NCBI RefSeq assembly: GCF_000380965.1
Contig: NZ_KB905584.1
Span: 1 to 49,782 of the forward strand
Length of the DNA: 49,782 nt
DNA from: Paenibacillus ginsengihumi DSM 21568
GTDB lineage: Bacteria > Bacillota > Bacilli > Paenibacillales > NBRC-103111
Direction: 5' to 3'
Below, one piece after another: positions 16,801 to 26,706 of this stretch. The notes under the pieces are model-generated. The model ran no database searches. It was not told where the DNA came from and was given only the letters and a program-made list of their open reading frames with translations. The position numbers were made by a program, and so were the translations under genes. Positions within the stretch are counted from its first letter, which is position 1. The number at the start of each line of letters is the position of its first letter.

Positions 16801-17769
16801 ATGAAAATCGATATTTCCCAGCACTCGCTCCCGGTATTCGAAGCGCTCGCAAGCAACGTGCGAATCGAAATGATTCGGCTGCTCTCCCAAAAACCGATGA
16901 ACGTCAAGGAACTCGCCGACGCTCTGAATCTCAGCAGCGCCATCATGACGATGCATGTCAAGAAGCTGGAACGCGCGGGAATCATCAAGACGTCGAAGCA
17001 GCCCGGCAAAGGCGGCGCCAAGAAAGTGTGCACGCTGGCTGCGGACGGGATCGAAATCACGTTTCCTTCGAAGCTGGAGCCATTCTCGCGCCACTTCCAC
17101 CTCACGGAAGTATCCGTCGGCCATTATACGGACTTCGAGGCGGTGCCGACTTGCGGACTCGCCACAACCGTCAAGGTCATCGGCATTTTCGACGAACCGC
17201 GCGCTTTCCTGGAGCCGGAACGGGTGAACGCCAAAATTCTCTGGTTCGGGCGGGGCTTCGTCGAATACAAGCTGCCCAACTATTTAATGAAAAACGAAGA
17301 GCCGGTCGAGCTGGAAATCTCGATGGAAATATCGTCAGAGGCCCCTTTTGCCAATGAATATTGGCCGTCGGACATCACCTTTTTCCTGAACGGCATCCGG
17401 CTCGGCACCTGGACGAGTCCAGGCGACTTCGGCGGCAAAAATCGCGGAAGATACACCCCCGACTGGTGGTGGGGCGAAATTAACCAGTACGGCCTTCTCA
17501 AGGTGCTGAAAATCAACGAGGAAGGCACGTTCATCGACGGCACGCGCATTTCAGACGTCAAGCTGAGCGATCTGCAAATTACGCAAAAGCAGTGGACGTT
17601 CCGGATCGCCGTGCTTGAGGAGTCCGAGAACGTCGGCGGGCTCACCCTGTTCGGTTCCGGATTCGGAAACTACAATCAGGACATCGTCTTCAAGCTTTAT
17701 TACGAAAAACGAACAAGCCCCGGCACAGCCGAGGCGGAGGACGCCCTGAGCGAATCGGAAACAGAGTAG
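16801..17769 (+). CDS. ArsR-type HTH regulator with a long C-terminal domain
   Basis: The first 90 residues form a winged helix of the ArsR kind (FEALASNVRIEMIRLLSQKP, then VKELADALNLSSAIMTMHVK with the recognition helix). No metal-binding cysteine motif is present. The remaining 230 residues form a separate domain I do not recognise by name; it is rich in beta-type and Trp/Gly segments (RYTPDWWWGEINQYG) and may bind a sugar or sense the cell's carbohydrate state. The start at 16801 is set by AAGGAG nine bases upstream; the longer frame from 16747 covers the promoter. Facing the ABC genes of a sugar transporter, it is a good candidate for their regulator. Total length is 322 aa. Confidence 0.8.
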   Translation: MKIDISQHSLPVFEALASNVRIEMIRLLSQKPMNVKELADALNLSSAIMTMHVKKLERAGIIKTSKQPGKGGAKKVCTLAADGIEITFPSKLEPFSRHFHLTEVSVGHYTDFEAVPTCGLATTVKVIGIFDEPRAFLEPERVNAKILWFGRGFVEYKLPNYLMKNEEPVELEISMEISSEAPFANEYWPSDITFFLNGIRLGTWTSPGDFGGKNRGRYTPDWWWGEINQYGLLKVLKINEEGTFIDGTRISDVKLSDLQITQKQWTFRIAVLEESENVGGLTLFGSGFGNYNQDIVFKLYYEKRTSPGTAEAEDALSESETE

Positions 17770-17807
17770 CCGCTTATCCTTCCATTTCTCCGGAAGGATA
17801 AGCGGCT
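17768..17807 (+). terminator. Strong terminator between convergent genes
   Basis: A perfect 16-bp stem (AGCCGCTTATCCTTCC and its complement) with an 8-base loop starts inside the regulator stop codon and is followed by a short T run. It may also stop transcription from the ABC operon, which converges from the right. Confidence 0.88.
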
Positions 17808-17859
17808 GCTTTTCCGTCTTCGCTTCTCCTTTGGCTTGCTTGGCGCATCGCCAATGCCC

Positions 17860-18696
17860 TTATCCTTTCACGCCGGAGATGACCACCGATTCGATGATCC
17901 GGCGCTGGAAGATCAGGAACACGATCAGCATCGGCAGCAGAGCGACGACGGATGCCGCCATAATGAGCGGATAGTCCGTCTGAATCGCGTAGTTGGCGTT
18001 GAAATTGGCAATAACGAGCTGCAGAGTCAGCTTCTCGGGCGAATTCAAATAAATAATCGGCGCCAGATAATCGTTCCAGAGCCCCATAAACCAGAGAATG
18101 ATCTGCGCAGCCACAGCCGGCGACATGAGCGGAAACACAATTCGGCTGAACAAGCCGAAGTAGGAGGTCCCGTCAATCTTCGCCGCTTCGATGATCGCTT
18201 CCGGCACGCTGACCAAATATTGCCGAAGGAAAAAGATCATGAGCACGTTGCCGAAAAGCCCCGGAACGATGAGCGGCAGCAGCGTATCAACCCATCCCAC
18301 ATGAGAGAACATGAGGAATTGGGGAATCATGATCACGGGATAAGGAATCATGATCGAGCCCAATAGCATCAGGAAGATGGCGTTTTTGCCCGGAAACCGG
18401 AGCTTGGCGAATGAAAAGGCCGCCAGGCTGGAGGTGAACGCCCCGACGACGGTAACGGTGACCGAGACGATCACACTGTTGCGAATGCCGCTGAGCAGAG
18501 GACCTTTTTCCCAAATTTCCCTGTACTTTACAAAAACGAACGGATCCGGAATCCATTGCGGCGGCAGCGCGAATACGGCCTCTCTCGTCTTCAGGGATGT
18601 AGAGAGCATCCACAGGAGCGGCGCGATCATAAAGACGGCTCCGGATAGCAGAAGAAGGAAAATCAAGGTATCGGTCAGACGCTTTCGTGCTTTCAA
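17860..18696 (-). CDS. Carbohydrate ABC transporter permease (MalG-type)
   Basis: A six-segment membrane protein of 278 aa with the permease EAA loop EAAKIDGTSYFGLFSRIVFP (about residues 168-187), typical of the CUT1 sugar uptake class. The start is a TTG with GAGGAG nine bases upstream. It is the third gene of a unit coding for a binding protein and two permeases, with no ATPase, so it would depend on a shared MsmX-type ATPase encoded elsewhere. The adjacent GH43 gene suggests an arabinose- or xylose-containing oligosaccharide as substrate, which is inference. Confidence 0.9.
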   Translation of the reverse strand: MKARKRLTDTLIFLLLLSGAVFMIAPLLWMLSTSLKTREAVFALPPQWIPDPFVFVKYREIWEKGPLLSGIRNSVIVSVTVTVVGAFTSSLAAFSFAKLRFPGKNAIFLMLLGSIMIPYPVIMIPQFLMFSHVGWVDTLLPLIVPGLFGNVLMIFFLRQYLVSVPEAIIEAAKIDGTSYFGLFSRIVFPLMSPAVAAQIILWFMGLWNDYLAPIIYLNSPEKLTLQLVIANFNANYAIQTDYPLIMAASVVALLPMLIVFLIFQRRIIESVVISGVKG

Positions 18697-18720
18697 ACGG
18701 GTTCACTCCTCACCGGACTT

Positions 18721-19608
18721 CTAGTAATCTCGGGAAGTCCTTTCGTTCATACGGAACTGGATCAGCGTCACCACGAAGATAAACAGTCCCAGAATGACCG
18801 CCATAGCTGACGCGTAACCCATTTGCAGATTGCCGAACGCTTTTTGCCATACATAGAAAACGATCGTCGCAGAGCTGTATTCCGGTCCCCCGGTCGGGGT
18901 CATGATGTTGATTTCGGTAAAAATCTGCGATCCGCCGATAATATTCGTCACCACGATGAAAAACGTCACCGGCTTCAGCATCGGCCATGTAATGCGCCAA
19001 AGCGATTGAAAAGAACTTGCGCCGTCGATCTGGGCGGCTTCGTAGTAATCCTTCGGGACGCTTTGCAGCGCAGCCAAATAAAGCAGCATCGTGTAGCCGA
19101 GATTTTTCCAGACCATCATCAGGATCAAAGCCGGCTTGACCGTTGTCTTGTCGGACAGCCAGTTCGGCCCCTCGATGCCAAGCAGCTCGAGAAACTGGTT
19201 CACCAGCCCGAAGTCTCCGTTATAGGCCCAGCTCCAGAGAATCGAAATGGCGGCAAGCGAGGAAATGACCGGAATGTAATAAATAACGCGGAACGTAGTC
19301 GTTCCGGGAATACCGCGGTTTAAGGCAAGCGCCAGCAACAGCGCGAGAGCGAGGCCGATCGGAATGCCGATCATCAGGAAGAACGTGTTGTATGCCGCTT
19401 TGAAAAACTGTTCGTCCTGAAAAATATCCCTGAAATTGGCCAGACCGATGAAGTCCATCCGGCCGAGTCCGTCCCAATCCGTGAAAGCGCCGTAAATCGA
19501 GTACAAGGCGGGAAACAATCCGAACACGGCAAACCCGATAACGGGCGGGAGCACAAACAGAAAGCCGTAAATCATTTCTTTCCGGTACAGATTGGATTTG
19601 CTTCTCAT
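18721..19608 (-). CDS. Carbohydrate ABC transporter permease (MalF-type)
   Basis: The 295-residue protein has six predicted membrane segments and the EAA loop EAAQIDGASSFQSLWRITWP (about residues 195-214). The N-terminus (YGFLFVLPPVIGFAVFGLFP) is typical of MalF/UgpA-type permeases lacking the large extracellular loop. It is the heterodimer partner of the permease encoded 24 bases downstream. An AGGGGTG ribosome site precedes the ATG. Substrate as for the rest of the unit: probably an oligosaccharide from plant polysaccharide. Confidence 0.9.
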   Translation of the reverse strand: MRSKSNLYRKEMIYGFLFVLPPVIGFAVFGLFPALYSIYGAFTDWDGLGRMDFIGLANFRDIFQDEQFFKAAYNTFFLMIGIPIGLALALLLALALNRGIPGTTTFRVIYYIPVISSLAAISILWSWAYNGDFGLVNQFLELLGIEGPNWLSDKTTVKPALILMMVWKNLGYTMLLYLAALQSVPKDYYEAAQIDGASSFQSLWRITWPMLKPVTFFIVVTNIIGGSQIFTEINIMTPTGGPEYSSATIVFYVWQKAFGNLQMGYASAMAVILGLFIFVVTLIQFRMNERTSRDY

Positions 19609-19707
19609 GGTTCACCCCTGTTAGGTCGGAAAGCGAAAATGATGCCGACGAGCCGGCATTCGTCCGGACCTCCGGCATCATTTCCGTCCCGGTTGCTTAG
19701 GCGCGCG

Positions 19708-21081
19708 TTACTTTTGCTTGGCCTTCGCTTCTTGCTCAAGCGCCTTGTCGAGAAGCGCCTGCATTTTCGGCTGCTGCTTCTTCACATAGTCGGCTGCGGA
19801 TTCCTGGCCGTCGAGCACCGGTTGAATATCCGTAAAGAAGAGATCGTACCATTCGCGGTTATACGTCAGCGTGAACGGCATCGGCTTGCCGTATTCCTCG
19901 ACGACTTGCAGGAATTCCTCTTTGTTGGCTGGCTTCGTATTCGTGTCGGACGCCCATTGCTTCGCTTGGTCGATCAGGTTCGGGAGCTGCACTTTGGCGT
20001 CGGCGAGCGCCTGCTGACCTTCCGGGGAAGCGGTCAGGTAGTAGACCAGCTCTGCCGCTTCCTTCGGGTGTTTCGATTTCGCCGATACCCCGATGCCGAG
20101 GCTGCCGGTGAACGTCGCCGGCTTGCCGGTCGAACCCGCCGGCCACGGGATCAGATCGTATTCGAACGGCAGCTTGTCATACGTCGCCAGGTCCCACGGC
20201 CCGACAGGGAAGAAGGCGAGCTCGCCTTTCATCCAGCGCTGATATGTGTCGAGCGTTTGCGCTTCTTCAATGGAGGGCGTAATTTTGTACTTGTTCTGCA
20301 TGTCGGCAAAATATTGCAGCGCCTCGGCGAATTTCGGATCGTCGATCGTCACTTTCGTTCTCGATTCGTCCAGCCAATCGGCGCCGTTGCTCCAGACGAA
20401 CGCCTGCAGCGACCAGTTGACGTTGAGGCCGGTGCCGAACTGGTCGATTTTGCCGTCGCCGTTCGTGTCCTTCGTCAGCTGCTGGTTCACCTTGATGAAT
20501 TCGTCCCACGTATACGGCTTGTCCTTGTCGGGGAGCGGAACACCCGCCTTCTCGAACATCGTCTTGTTGTAGCCGAGCGCGAACGGACCGACGTCCTTCG
20601 GCAAGCCGTACAGGCTACCCTGGCCGACTTTGTTGCCGTCGTAGCGATAATAGTCGACGCCGAACTTCCAGATGTTATTGAGATCGATCTTGGCGTTGTC
20701 CTGGAAATAGGACGTCAGGTCGAGCAAAACCCCGCTGTGCACGTAGGCTTTGAGATCGCCCGGCTCAAAGTAGAACACATCGGGAACGTTCTTGCCGGCG
20801 ATGGCGGCCTTGAGCTTGGTCACATATTGATCGGGAGCCGTCATAATAATCTCGACTTTCACGCCCGGATTCGCCTCTTCGAACTTTTTGACGGTCGCTT
20901 CATACGCCTTCTGCTCTTCCGGATTTCCCCGGAACATGAACGAGATTTTCTTCGTCTCGCTTCCGGAGCCGGACTGATTCGCCGAGCTTCCATCGTTTTC
21001 CGCATTTTCGCCGCAGCCTGCGACGAATGCGGAAAGCGCCAGGGTGAGCAAACCGAAGGCCAGTGCTCTTTTCTTGATCAC
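19708..21081 (-). CDS. Carbohydrate ABC transporter substrate-binding lipoprotein
   Basis: An extracellular family-1 solute-binding protein of 457 aa. The start is the GTG at 21081, seven bases after a perfect AGGAGG; the longer upstream frame would put unrelated residues before the signal peptide. The signal is [20 protein letters not shown] followed by lipobox AGC (Cys23). The mature domain shows the family pattern [20 protein letters not shown], then [37 protein letters not shown] and [14 protein letters not shown]. It would be anchored outside the membrane and hand an oligosaccharide to the two permeases encoded downstream. A 99-base gap to the first permease may hold a processing or attenuation site. 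Confidence 0.92.
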   Translation of the reverse strand: MIKKRALAFGLLTLALSAFVAGCGENAENDGSSANQSGSGSETKKISFMFRGNPEEQKAYEATVKKFEEANPGVKVEIIMTAPDQYVTKLKAAIAGKNVPDVFYFEPGDLKAYVHSGVLLDLTSYFQDNAKIDLNNIWKFGVDYYRYDGNKVGQGSLYGLPKDVGPFALGYNKTMFEKAGVPLPDKDKPYTWDEFIKVNQQLTKDTNGDGKIDQFGTGLNVNWSLQAFVWSNGADWLDESRTKVTIDDPKFAEALQYFADMQNKYKITPSIEEAQTLDTYQRWMKGELAFFPVGPWDLATYDKLPFEYDLIPWPAGSTGKPATFTGSLGIGVSAKSKHPKEAAELVYYLTASPEGQQALADAKVQLPNLIDQAKQWASDTNTKPANKEEFLQVVEEYGKPMPFTLTYNREWYDLFFTDIQPVLDGQESAADYVKKQQPKMQALLDKALEQEAKAKQK

Positions 21082-21187
21082 GTGAACTCCTCCTGAATAT
21101 GAATTCAAGCATGCCACGAACGATTGGAAACGCATTCATCCTTCCTGAAAAAACTCCCTTTCGCAAATCATCCCCTAAAACGAAGTT

Positions 21188-21256
21188 GTTAATAATAAAC
21201 TTAATCATTAATAACTATGTTGGTTTTATAGTAATTTAAAATGCTTACATTGTCAA
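21188..21256 (-). promoter_or_regulatory. Promoter of the sugar ABC operon with AT-rich inverted repeat
   Basis: On the minus strand TTGACA (21251-21256) and TACTAT (21228-21233) are 17 bases apart. Around the expected start of transcription, 21188-21215 is an imperfect AT-rich palindrome with outer arms GTTAATAATAA and TCATTAATAAC. A related TTAATAATAAA lies before the GH43 gene at 22376-22386. Confidence 0.65.
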
Positions 21257-21336
21257 TGGAATCTTTTTGACTTCGGTTAATCGTTTGGAATAATGTGAAT
21301 TTCTTAGGGAGAGGCTCCCCGCCGACGCCTCGCGCT

Positions 21337-22323
21337 TCAGCGGGAAAGCGCCGCCGAATCGGCTGCCGGCTTGCCGAAGACCGGTATGCCTTCCGCATCC
21401 CACCCGAATGCCTGAACGCGGGTGTGGCGGTTCGGATCGTACAAGGGATCTCCGACGATTTCTTTGTAGTTGCGGGCATGGTAGACGAGCAGGTCGGTTT
21501 TTCCATCCTCGGCCACGGTGAAACTGTTATGCCCCGGACCGAACTGGCCCGCCTCTTCATCCGTCCGGAACACCGGAACCGGCGATTTGGTCCACGAGGC
21601 CGGATTCAGCAAATCGCTGTTCTCGTCGGCCCAGATCAGCCCCATGCAATAATGGTGGTCAGTGGCGCTGGCCGAATAACTGATAAACACGCGGCCGTTT
21701 CGCTTCAGCACCGCCGGGCCTTCGTTGACCAGAAAGCCGATTGTTTCCCATTCGTATTCGGGTATGGTCAGGCAAACCTGCGGTCCCCGGATCGTCCACG
21801 GATTGCTCATCGGCGCGATGTACAGGTTCGAATTGCCCGCAATCGCCGGGTCTTTCTGGGCCCATACCAAATAACGGACGCCGCGATGCTCGAATGTCGT
21901 GGCATCAAGCGAAAACGACTCCCAATCGGTCCGCAGCTGCCCTTTCTCCGTCCAGGTCCCTTCCAGCGGGTTGGCCGATTCGTTCTCCAGAACAAACATT
22001 CGGTGATCGAACAACCCGTCCTTCGTCTCCGTCGTGCGCGCAGCCGCAAAGTAGATGTACCATTTCCCGGCGATGAAATGAATTTCCGGCGCCCAGATGT
22101 TGGCGCTCATCGGACCTTCATCATACTTGCGCCAGCAGACGACGGGCGCGGCGTTCGCGAGCCCCTGAATGGTAAGCGATCTTCGCAGTTCGATCCGATC
22201 GTACTCGGGTACGGAGGCGGTAAAGTAATAGTAGCCGTCCGAGTGCTTGTAGATCCATGGATCGGCGCGTTGGATCACGACCGGATTCCGGTATTCCGGT
22301 AGGGACTGTTTTTTTGGATTCAT
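21337..22323 (-). CDS. Glycoside hydrolase family 43 enzyme (arabinofuranosidase/xylosidase-like)
   Basis: The 328-residue protein has the five-bladed propeller landmarks of GH43: the general base Asp21 in RADPWIYK, the pKa-modulating Asp140 in SLDATTFEHRG, and the acid Glu201 in VNEGPAVLKRNG. Blade repeats such as WAPEIHFIAGKWYIYFAA (about 77-94) are visible. No signal peptide is present, so it probably trims imported arabino- or xylo-oligosaccharides inside the cell. It sits 256 bases upstream of the binding-protein gene with a promoter between them, so it is near but perhaps not part of the transport operon. The exact specificity is uncertain. Confidence 0.9.
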   Translation of the reverse strand: MNPKKQSLPEYRNPVVIQRADPWIYKHSDGYYYFTASVPEYDRIELRRSLTIQGLANAAPVVCWRKYDEGPMSANIWAPEIHFIAGKWYIYFAAARTTETKDGLFDHRMFVLENESANPLEGTWTEKGQLRTDWESFSLDATTFEHRGVRYLVWAQKDPAIAGNSNLYIAPMSNPWTIRGPQVCLTIPEYEWETIGFLVNEGPAVLKRNGRVFISYSASATDHHYCMGLIWADENSDLLNPASWTKSPVPVFRTDEEAGQFGPGHNSFTVAEDGKTDLLVYHARNYKEIVGDPLYDPNRHTRVQAFGWDAEGIPVFGKPAADSAALSR

Positions 22324-22491
22324 GCTGTTTCCTCGATCCTTTCGTTAAACTTTATATTAATTTTTTATATCTATATTAATAATAAATGACGAAACCATTT
22401 TCGTCCAGACCCGCGCAGCAAAAAAATCCGAAGACGTCGATGCGTTATTTGTCTGACGTTAGGGAGCATAAACGTTACTCATCCGGCCATA

Positions 22492-22570
22492 GCACAAAAA
22501 AAGAGGCCGAGCCTGCGGAATTTCGTCTCCCTCCGTCAGGTCGTCCCCAGCAAGAAGCTCCAGGCTCGGT
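22492..22570 (-). other. Structured intergenic segment with nested stems and U tail
   Basis: On the minus strand, CCGAGCCTG and CAGGCTCGG form a 9-bp stem enclosing about 43 bases, within which CGGA and TCCG can pair. The outer stem is followed by CCTC and seven T. This resembles a terminator with a long branched loop, a small RNA end, or a leader element before the GH43 gene. It lies beyond the terminator of the upstream gene, so it needs its own promoter or read-through. The AT-rich stretch at 22340-22390 probably contains the GH43 promoter, though no clear hexamers stand out. Confidence 0.4.
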
Positions 22571-22610
22571 TGTACCGTATGATGAATCGCCTCCCGCTCG
22601 TCCCGTTGGC

Positions 22611-22641
22611 AAAAAAACGGCTCCCCGATGAAGGGGAGCCG
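22611..22641 (-). terminator. Rho-independent terminator after the DUF5060 glycosidase gene
   Basis: CGGCTCCCC and GGGGAGCCG form a perfect 9-bp stem with a six-base loop, followed by seven T on the minus strand, about 50 bases after the stop. Confidence 0.88.
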
Positions 22642-22693
22642 AATGGATGATCAGGATGGCGCCGGTTAGCCGCCATCATTGATCCGGCGAGCT

Positions 22694-24439
22694 TTAAACT
22701 CTCGTCATGCGCACCGCCATATACTGCCTTCCGGGCAATTCGATCCGGAAAGCGCCTTCGTACAGACCGGGCTGCCGCTCGATCGTCATATTCCACGTGT
22801 CGATGACATCGACCTGGTACCTTATCCCCGGCTTCATGTTGTACAGACGATAGCTCGGCTGATTGAAGCCGTAATAAAACAAGTAATATTCATCCTGCAC
22901 GCCTGCCGCCGGAGCGTCCCATTCGGATTTCAGCGGATTCAATCCTTCCGCCGGCCCTTCCTCCAGGATCTGGCGCAGGAAAGCAATCCGTTCCGGACTC
23001 GTGCCATGCAGCCGTCCCCCTTTGGACCACCACAGGATATCCTCGGGATGCAGGTATGTCTCCCCATGTCCGACGTAACCGCCGCGCACGCTCCCTTCCC
23101 AGAAGCGGCGCACCATCTCTTGACCGGTGATGTTGCCCCAGCCCAGATCGATATTCCCTTCGTAAGCGCATTCGTCGATGACGACAGGCTTGCCCCACTG
23201 CTCCCGCCATTCGTTCGTATTCTCCGCCGTTCTGTAGACATCGATTCGCTGCACGCTGCAGTGCGTAATCCACGGCCGGCCGTAATCGTAGAACTTGAAG
23301 CAATTGTGGATCGAGATGAGGCGTCCGTACGGATCGTTCTCCGTCACGATGCGCGCGAATCGCTCCCAGTCCTCCTCTTCCTTCGACCACATCAAGTCGT
23401 ATTCGTTCGCGAGCGACCACCATACGTTGCGGAATGCCGCCAGCCGCGCAACGACATAGCGCAGGTAACGGTCGTCGGCCGAAGGCTTCATCTCCGAGAA
23501 TCCCCACCGGTCGTACGCATGAAACAGAATCAGGTCCGCCTCGATGCCCAGATCTCTTAAGCTGGCGATCCGGCTCTCCAAATGCCGGAAAAACGCCGGA
23601 TTAAAGCGGGTGAAATCCCAGCCTTCGTCCGGAGAGCCCTCGAAGGGATACCGCTCGGGCTCATTGGCATTGAACTGATAGGACTTCGGGAACACGCACA
23701 TCCGCAGCTTGTTGAAGGGGGATGCCGCCAGCGTCGCCAGCGTCTGCTCTTCCAGCTCTCTTCCTTGATGCGTCCAGGCATAGCAGGTCGTACCGACCGG
23801 GATGTAGGGCTTGCCGTCCGCATAGGCAAAATGAAACGTATTGCGCACCCGCACCGGTCCGTGGTTGTCCGCCGCTGGCGCCGTGCAGGTCCATTGCCCG
23901 GAGATGCCGCCCAGCGACCGCGCGTTGCTGGCCGTCACGAAGCGCCAGCTTCCCACCGCGTCCGGCATGAAGCGGATTCGGTATACCCCGCTGCCGTCGT
24001 AAAAGCCCGGCACCCGAAATACTCTTCCGTCCTCGCTGCACACAAACTCGGCAGACAGCTCGACATCGACGAACGGATTGCCATGGCTCGGCCCCTGAAG
24101 CTCTACCTCGAAGATTCCCCACTTCTCCGCTTCCCGCGGGTACGAGACCGTCGCGGAGCCCGCCCGTGTGTCGGCGCTTTCATAATCTTGCGAAGCGATA
24201 TAGACCGTATCTTCCTCCTGGACCGGCGTAATGTGCGCCAGCTCCGCCAAAATCGTGTCCAGCAGCTCCGGCGGCCACGCGAACGACTGGTTGGATTCCG
24301 CCAGCATCGGCAGCGTGCGCAGCTTAATAAAGGATAAGAACGGGTTTCCCTCCAGGTACGGAAGATGCTTCAGCAATACTTCCCGCCCTTGCTTGTCGGC
24401 CCAAATATGGCCGATCTTCGTATGCTCGTCAAACTTCAC
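22694..24439 (-). CDS. DUF5060/DUF4038-type glycoside hydrolase-like protein
   Basis: A 581-residue cytosolic protein. After about 95 residues that look like a small helical lead-in, a beta domain of the DUF5060 kind appears ([19 protein letters not shown]). A TIM-barrel region follows, of the type seen in putative apiosidase/DUF5605 glycosidases: [49 protein letters not shown] (probable acid Glu) and [20 protein letters not shown] (probable nucleophile Glu). A C-terminal beta domain ends it. GGAGGGG lies six bases before a GTG at 24439, better placed than the ATGs at 24460 and 24454, which have no ribosome site. It is the last gene of the YesMN-linked operon. The substrate is unknown. Confidence 0.75.
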   Translation of the reverse strand: MKFDEHTKIGHIWADKQGREVLLKHLPYLEGNPFLSFIKLRTLPMLAESNQSFAWPPELLDTILAELAHITPVQEEDTVYIASQDYESADTRAGSATVSYPREAEKWGIFEVELQGPSHGNPFVDVELSAEFVCSEDGRVFRVPGFYDGSGVYRIRFMPDAVGSWRFVTASNARSLGGISGQWTCTAPAADNHGPVRVRNTFHFAYADGKPYIPVGTTCYAWTHQGRELEEQTLATLAASPFNKLRMCVFPKSYQFNANEPERYPFEGSPDEGWDFTRFNPAFFRHLESRIASLRDLGIEADLILFHAYDRWGFSEMKPSADDRYLRYVVARLAAFRNVWWSLANEYDLMWSKEEEDWERFARIVTENDPYGRLISIHNCFKFYDYGRPWITHCSVQRIDVYRTAENTNEWREQWGKPVVIDECAYEGNIDLGWGNITGQEMVRRFWEGSVRGGYVGHGETYLHPEDILWWSKGGRLHGTSPERIAFLRQILEEGPAEGLNPLKSEWDAPAAGVQDEYYLFYYGFNQPSYRLYNMKPGIRYQVDVIDTWNMTIERQPGLYEGAFRIELPGRQYMAVRMTRV

Positions 24440-24462
24440 CGCATGCCCCTCCATCGTCATCT

Positions 24463-25749
24463 TTATATGGGAGCGGCTGTGCTCCTGTGCTGCATGGCCA
24501 GCCATTCCATAAGCGTTACTTCCTTGCCCTTCGCCAATACCGGATTTCCGTCATAATCGAGGCGGCAATCGTCGTTCAGAGCGTAGACCCAGGAAAAATG
24601 CCCATTATAAGTATACGGCTCGCCCTTCTCATCAGTAAATAGGCCGTGAAGATCGATCACCTTGTCAAACAAAGAGAAATGCACATTGGCCGCTCCGGCC
24701 TTGATCAGGCGCTCATAGGTCGGCACCGCCGTCTCCTCCGGCTTCACCACGACATCGTCCTTGGAATGAACGAACCAGATCGGCATCTGCTTGATCGATT
24801 CGATCTCCGCATCGCTGATGACCTCGTCGTACAGCGCTTCGCATACCGGATAAGCCGCTGCGAAAAAGTCCGGATAATCCAGCACCATCCGCATCGTCAT
24901 AAATCCGCCGTTGGAGCAGCCGCCGATATAAATCCGGCCAGTGTCGATCGCCGCATCGTTCCTGGCAATGAATTCGTCGATCAGCGCCTTCAATGCTTTC
25001 CCATACCTCGACTTGCCCGACCGGCCGTACTCACCGCTGCCGTCGTCCATCCAGAAGGTCGGCGCCTGCGGCACCAATACGAACGCTCCGCCGAACTTCG
25101 CCTGGATCTCGTCGCTGGCCAGGTTGACCGCCTTGTTGCCCGCATAGGCGACGGCCGGATCTTGTCCGCCTTCTCCGCCGCCATGCAGCCAGATGATGAG
25201 CGGCCGTCTGCCGCTGCCGGTCTGCGGCACGAAATAGCCGTACGCAAGCGGCTCCGCTTCATACGAAGAAACGCCGTGCAGGAACTTCTCCGCTTGCTTC
25301 ATCGCATCGCCCGCACACTGGTCGAACACAAGCCCCGTCAGCGTCTCCCCTTCTGCCGGAATCTCGGCAATCTGGGTGATCCGGCAATCTGTGACGACGA
25401 ACTCGTTCATCCCGTTCGGCGCGGCAATCCGGGAAGTAATGTCGAACGGTCTGTTTCTCAATTCCAGAGTGACGAATGTCCCTTCTTCCCGCCGCTTGCC
25501 ATCCGGGCCGGAAGGATAAGCGTCCTTCACCTCGCAGTAGCCTTTGCTCGGAAGCAACACCTCCCTCTCGGACCAGCTCTTCGGCAGCATCAGGAGCTCT
25601 CCCTGCTTATTCTTCCGCTCGGCGTAGACGTTGAAGCATGCCGGCTTCACCGCCTCCGCCTTCACGTTCGCCGTCATCGGCAGCACCAGCTTGACGATGA
25701 ACGGACCGAGATCCGTTATCTCCGTGATCGTAAAGTAGCTTCTTCCCAT
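24463..25749 (-). CDS. Prolyl-oligopeptidase-like / PHB-depolymerase-type esterase
   Basis: This 428-residue alpha/beta hydrolase has an N-terminal beta domain of about 170 residues and a catalytic domain. Visible are the oxyanion motif WLHGGGEGG (187-195), nucleophile elbow GGCSNGGF with Ser279, a probable catalytic Asp in VHSKDDVVV and His in NGHFSWVY near the end. Related proteins act as acetyl, feruloyl or glucuronoyl-type esterases on plant polysaccharides; there is no signal peptide. AAGGAGG lies eight bases before the ATG. An extended -10 promoter (TGGTATAAT, 25776-25784) just upstream may give extra expression of this gene and the glycosidase. The assignment to the esterase fold is firm, the substrate is not. 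Confidence 0.85.
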   Translation of the reverse strand: MGRSYFTITEITDLGPFIVKLVLPMTANVKAEAVKPACFNVYAERKNKQGELLMLPKSWSEREVLLPSKGYCEVKDAYPSGPDGKRREEGTFVTLELRNRPFDITSRIAAPNGMNEFVVTDCRITQIAEIPAEGETLTGLVFDQCAGDAMKQAEKFLHGVSSYEAEPLAYGYFVPQTGSGRRPLIIWLHGGGEGGQDPAVAYAGNKAVNLASDEIQAKFGGAFVLVPQAPTFWMDDGSGEYGRSGKSRYGKALKALIDEFIARNDAAIDTGRIYIGGCSNGGFMTMRMVLDYPDFFAAAYPVCEALYDEVISDAEIESIKQMPIWFVHSKDDVVVKPEETAVPTYERLIKAGAANVHFSLFDKVIDLHGLFTDEKGEPYTYNGHFSWVYALNDDCRLDYDGNPVLAKGKEVTLMEWLAMQHRSTAAPI

Positions 25750-25775
25750 CGCTGCAGCCTCCTTTTTTAACCATC

Positions 25776-25784
25776 ATTATACCA
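25776..25784 (-). promoter_or_regulatory. Possible internal extended -10 promoter
   Basis: TGGTATAAT on the minus strand lies 27 bases before the esterase start, in a 51-base gap after the permease gene. No good -35 is present, as is usual for extended -10 promoters. Confidence 0.4.
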
Positions 25785-25800
25785 TAATCCCGCTGGCCCG

Positions 25801-26688
25801 TTATCCTTTTACCGCTCCGATCGTAATGCCTTTAATGAAGTATTTCTGAAAAAACGGATAGGCCACGAGGACGGGCAGAACGCCCACCACCGCAATCGCC
25901 ATGCGAACCGTGGTGCTGGGGAGCGCCGCCATGCCCTGGCTTGCAGCCGAGCCCAGGTTGCTGTTCGACAAAAATTGAATATCCGTCATAATCCGGTTAA
26001 GAATATTTTGAATGCTGAACAGCTTCGGTTCCGTCAAATAAATGAGTCCGTTAAACCAATCGTTCCAGTATGCGATCGTCTGGAACAGCCCGATCGTCGC
26101 CAGGATGGGCAGCGACAGCGGCAGCACAACGGAATATAAGGTGCGAAATTCCCCCGCGCCGTCTATTCTTGCCGATTCGATGACCGGCAGCGGGATCGAC
26201 GTCATGAAGAAGGTGCGCATCAGCAGAACATGAAAGCCGTTCATCAGCAGCCCGGGGATGATCAGAGCCAGCAGCGTATTCTTCAGGTCGAAAAGCTGCG
26301 TGTACATCAGATAGGTCGGCACAAGTCCGCCGTTGAACAGCAAGGTAAAGAACACGTAGAAGGCCAGCGGAGTGCGGAGCGGAATGTCCCGCCGGGATAG
26401 CGGATAGGCCAGCAGCGTCGTGATCGCCAGGCTGACCGACGTGCCGACGACGGTAACCAGCACCGTGACGCCATAGGCCCGGACAATCTCGCTGGACTGA
26501 TTCAGCAAATAGTCATAGGCCTGCGTGCTGAATTTATCGGGAAAGAATGAGTATCCATGCTGCAATATGGCTTGCTCGTCCGTAAAAGACGAGACGAGCA
26601 GCAGCGCGAAGGGCAGGAGCGCCGCCGCGGAAAGTGCGATAAGGACAACATGAGCCGTCCACTGCCAGCCGGCATGTTCAACCTTCAT
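25801..26688 (-). CDS. Carbohydrate ABC transporter permease (LplC/YtcP-type)
   Basis: A six-segment permease of 295 aa. The EAA loop reads ESARIDGAGEFRTLYSVVLP (about residues 183-202), a variant common in LplC/YtcP-type transporters of Paenibacillus. The start is the ATG at 26688 with AAGGAGG eleven bases upstream; a GTG nine bases earlier is too close to that site. It ends with FIKGITIGAVKG, the usual family C-terminus. It pairs with the LplB-type permease encoded 18 bases upstream. Like the first sugar transporter here, the unit has no ATPase gene. Confidence 0.9.
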   Translation of the reverse strand: MKVEHAGWQWTAHVVLIALSAAALLPFALLLVSSFTDEQAILQHGYSFFPDKFSTQAYDYLLNQSSEIVRAYGVTVLVTVVGTSVSLAITTLLAYPLSRRDIPLRTPLAFYVFFTLLFNGGLVPTYLMYTQLFDLKNTLLALIIPGLLMNGFHVLLMRTFFMTSIPLPVIESARIDGAGEFRTLYSVVLPLSLPILATIGLFQTIAYWNDWFNGLIYLTEPKLFSIQNILNRIMTDIQFLSNSNLGSAASQGMAALPSTTVRMAIAVVGVLPVLVAYPFFQKYFIKGITIGAVKG

Positions 26689-26706
26689 CGGTCGCACACC
26701 CTCCTT

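Noticed and set aside
19639..21096. 485-residue plus-strand frame
   Set aside because: It is antisense to the sugar-binding lipoprotein; no motif or ribosome site.
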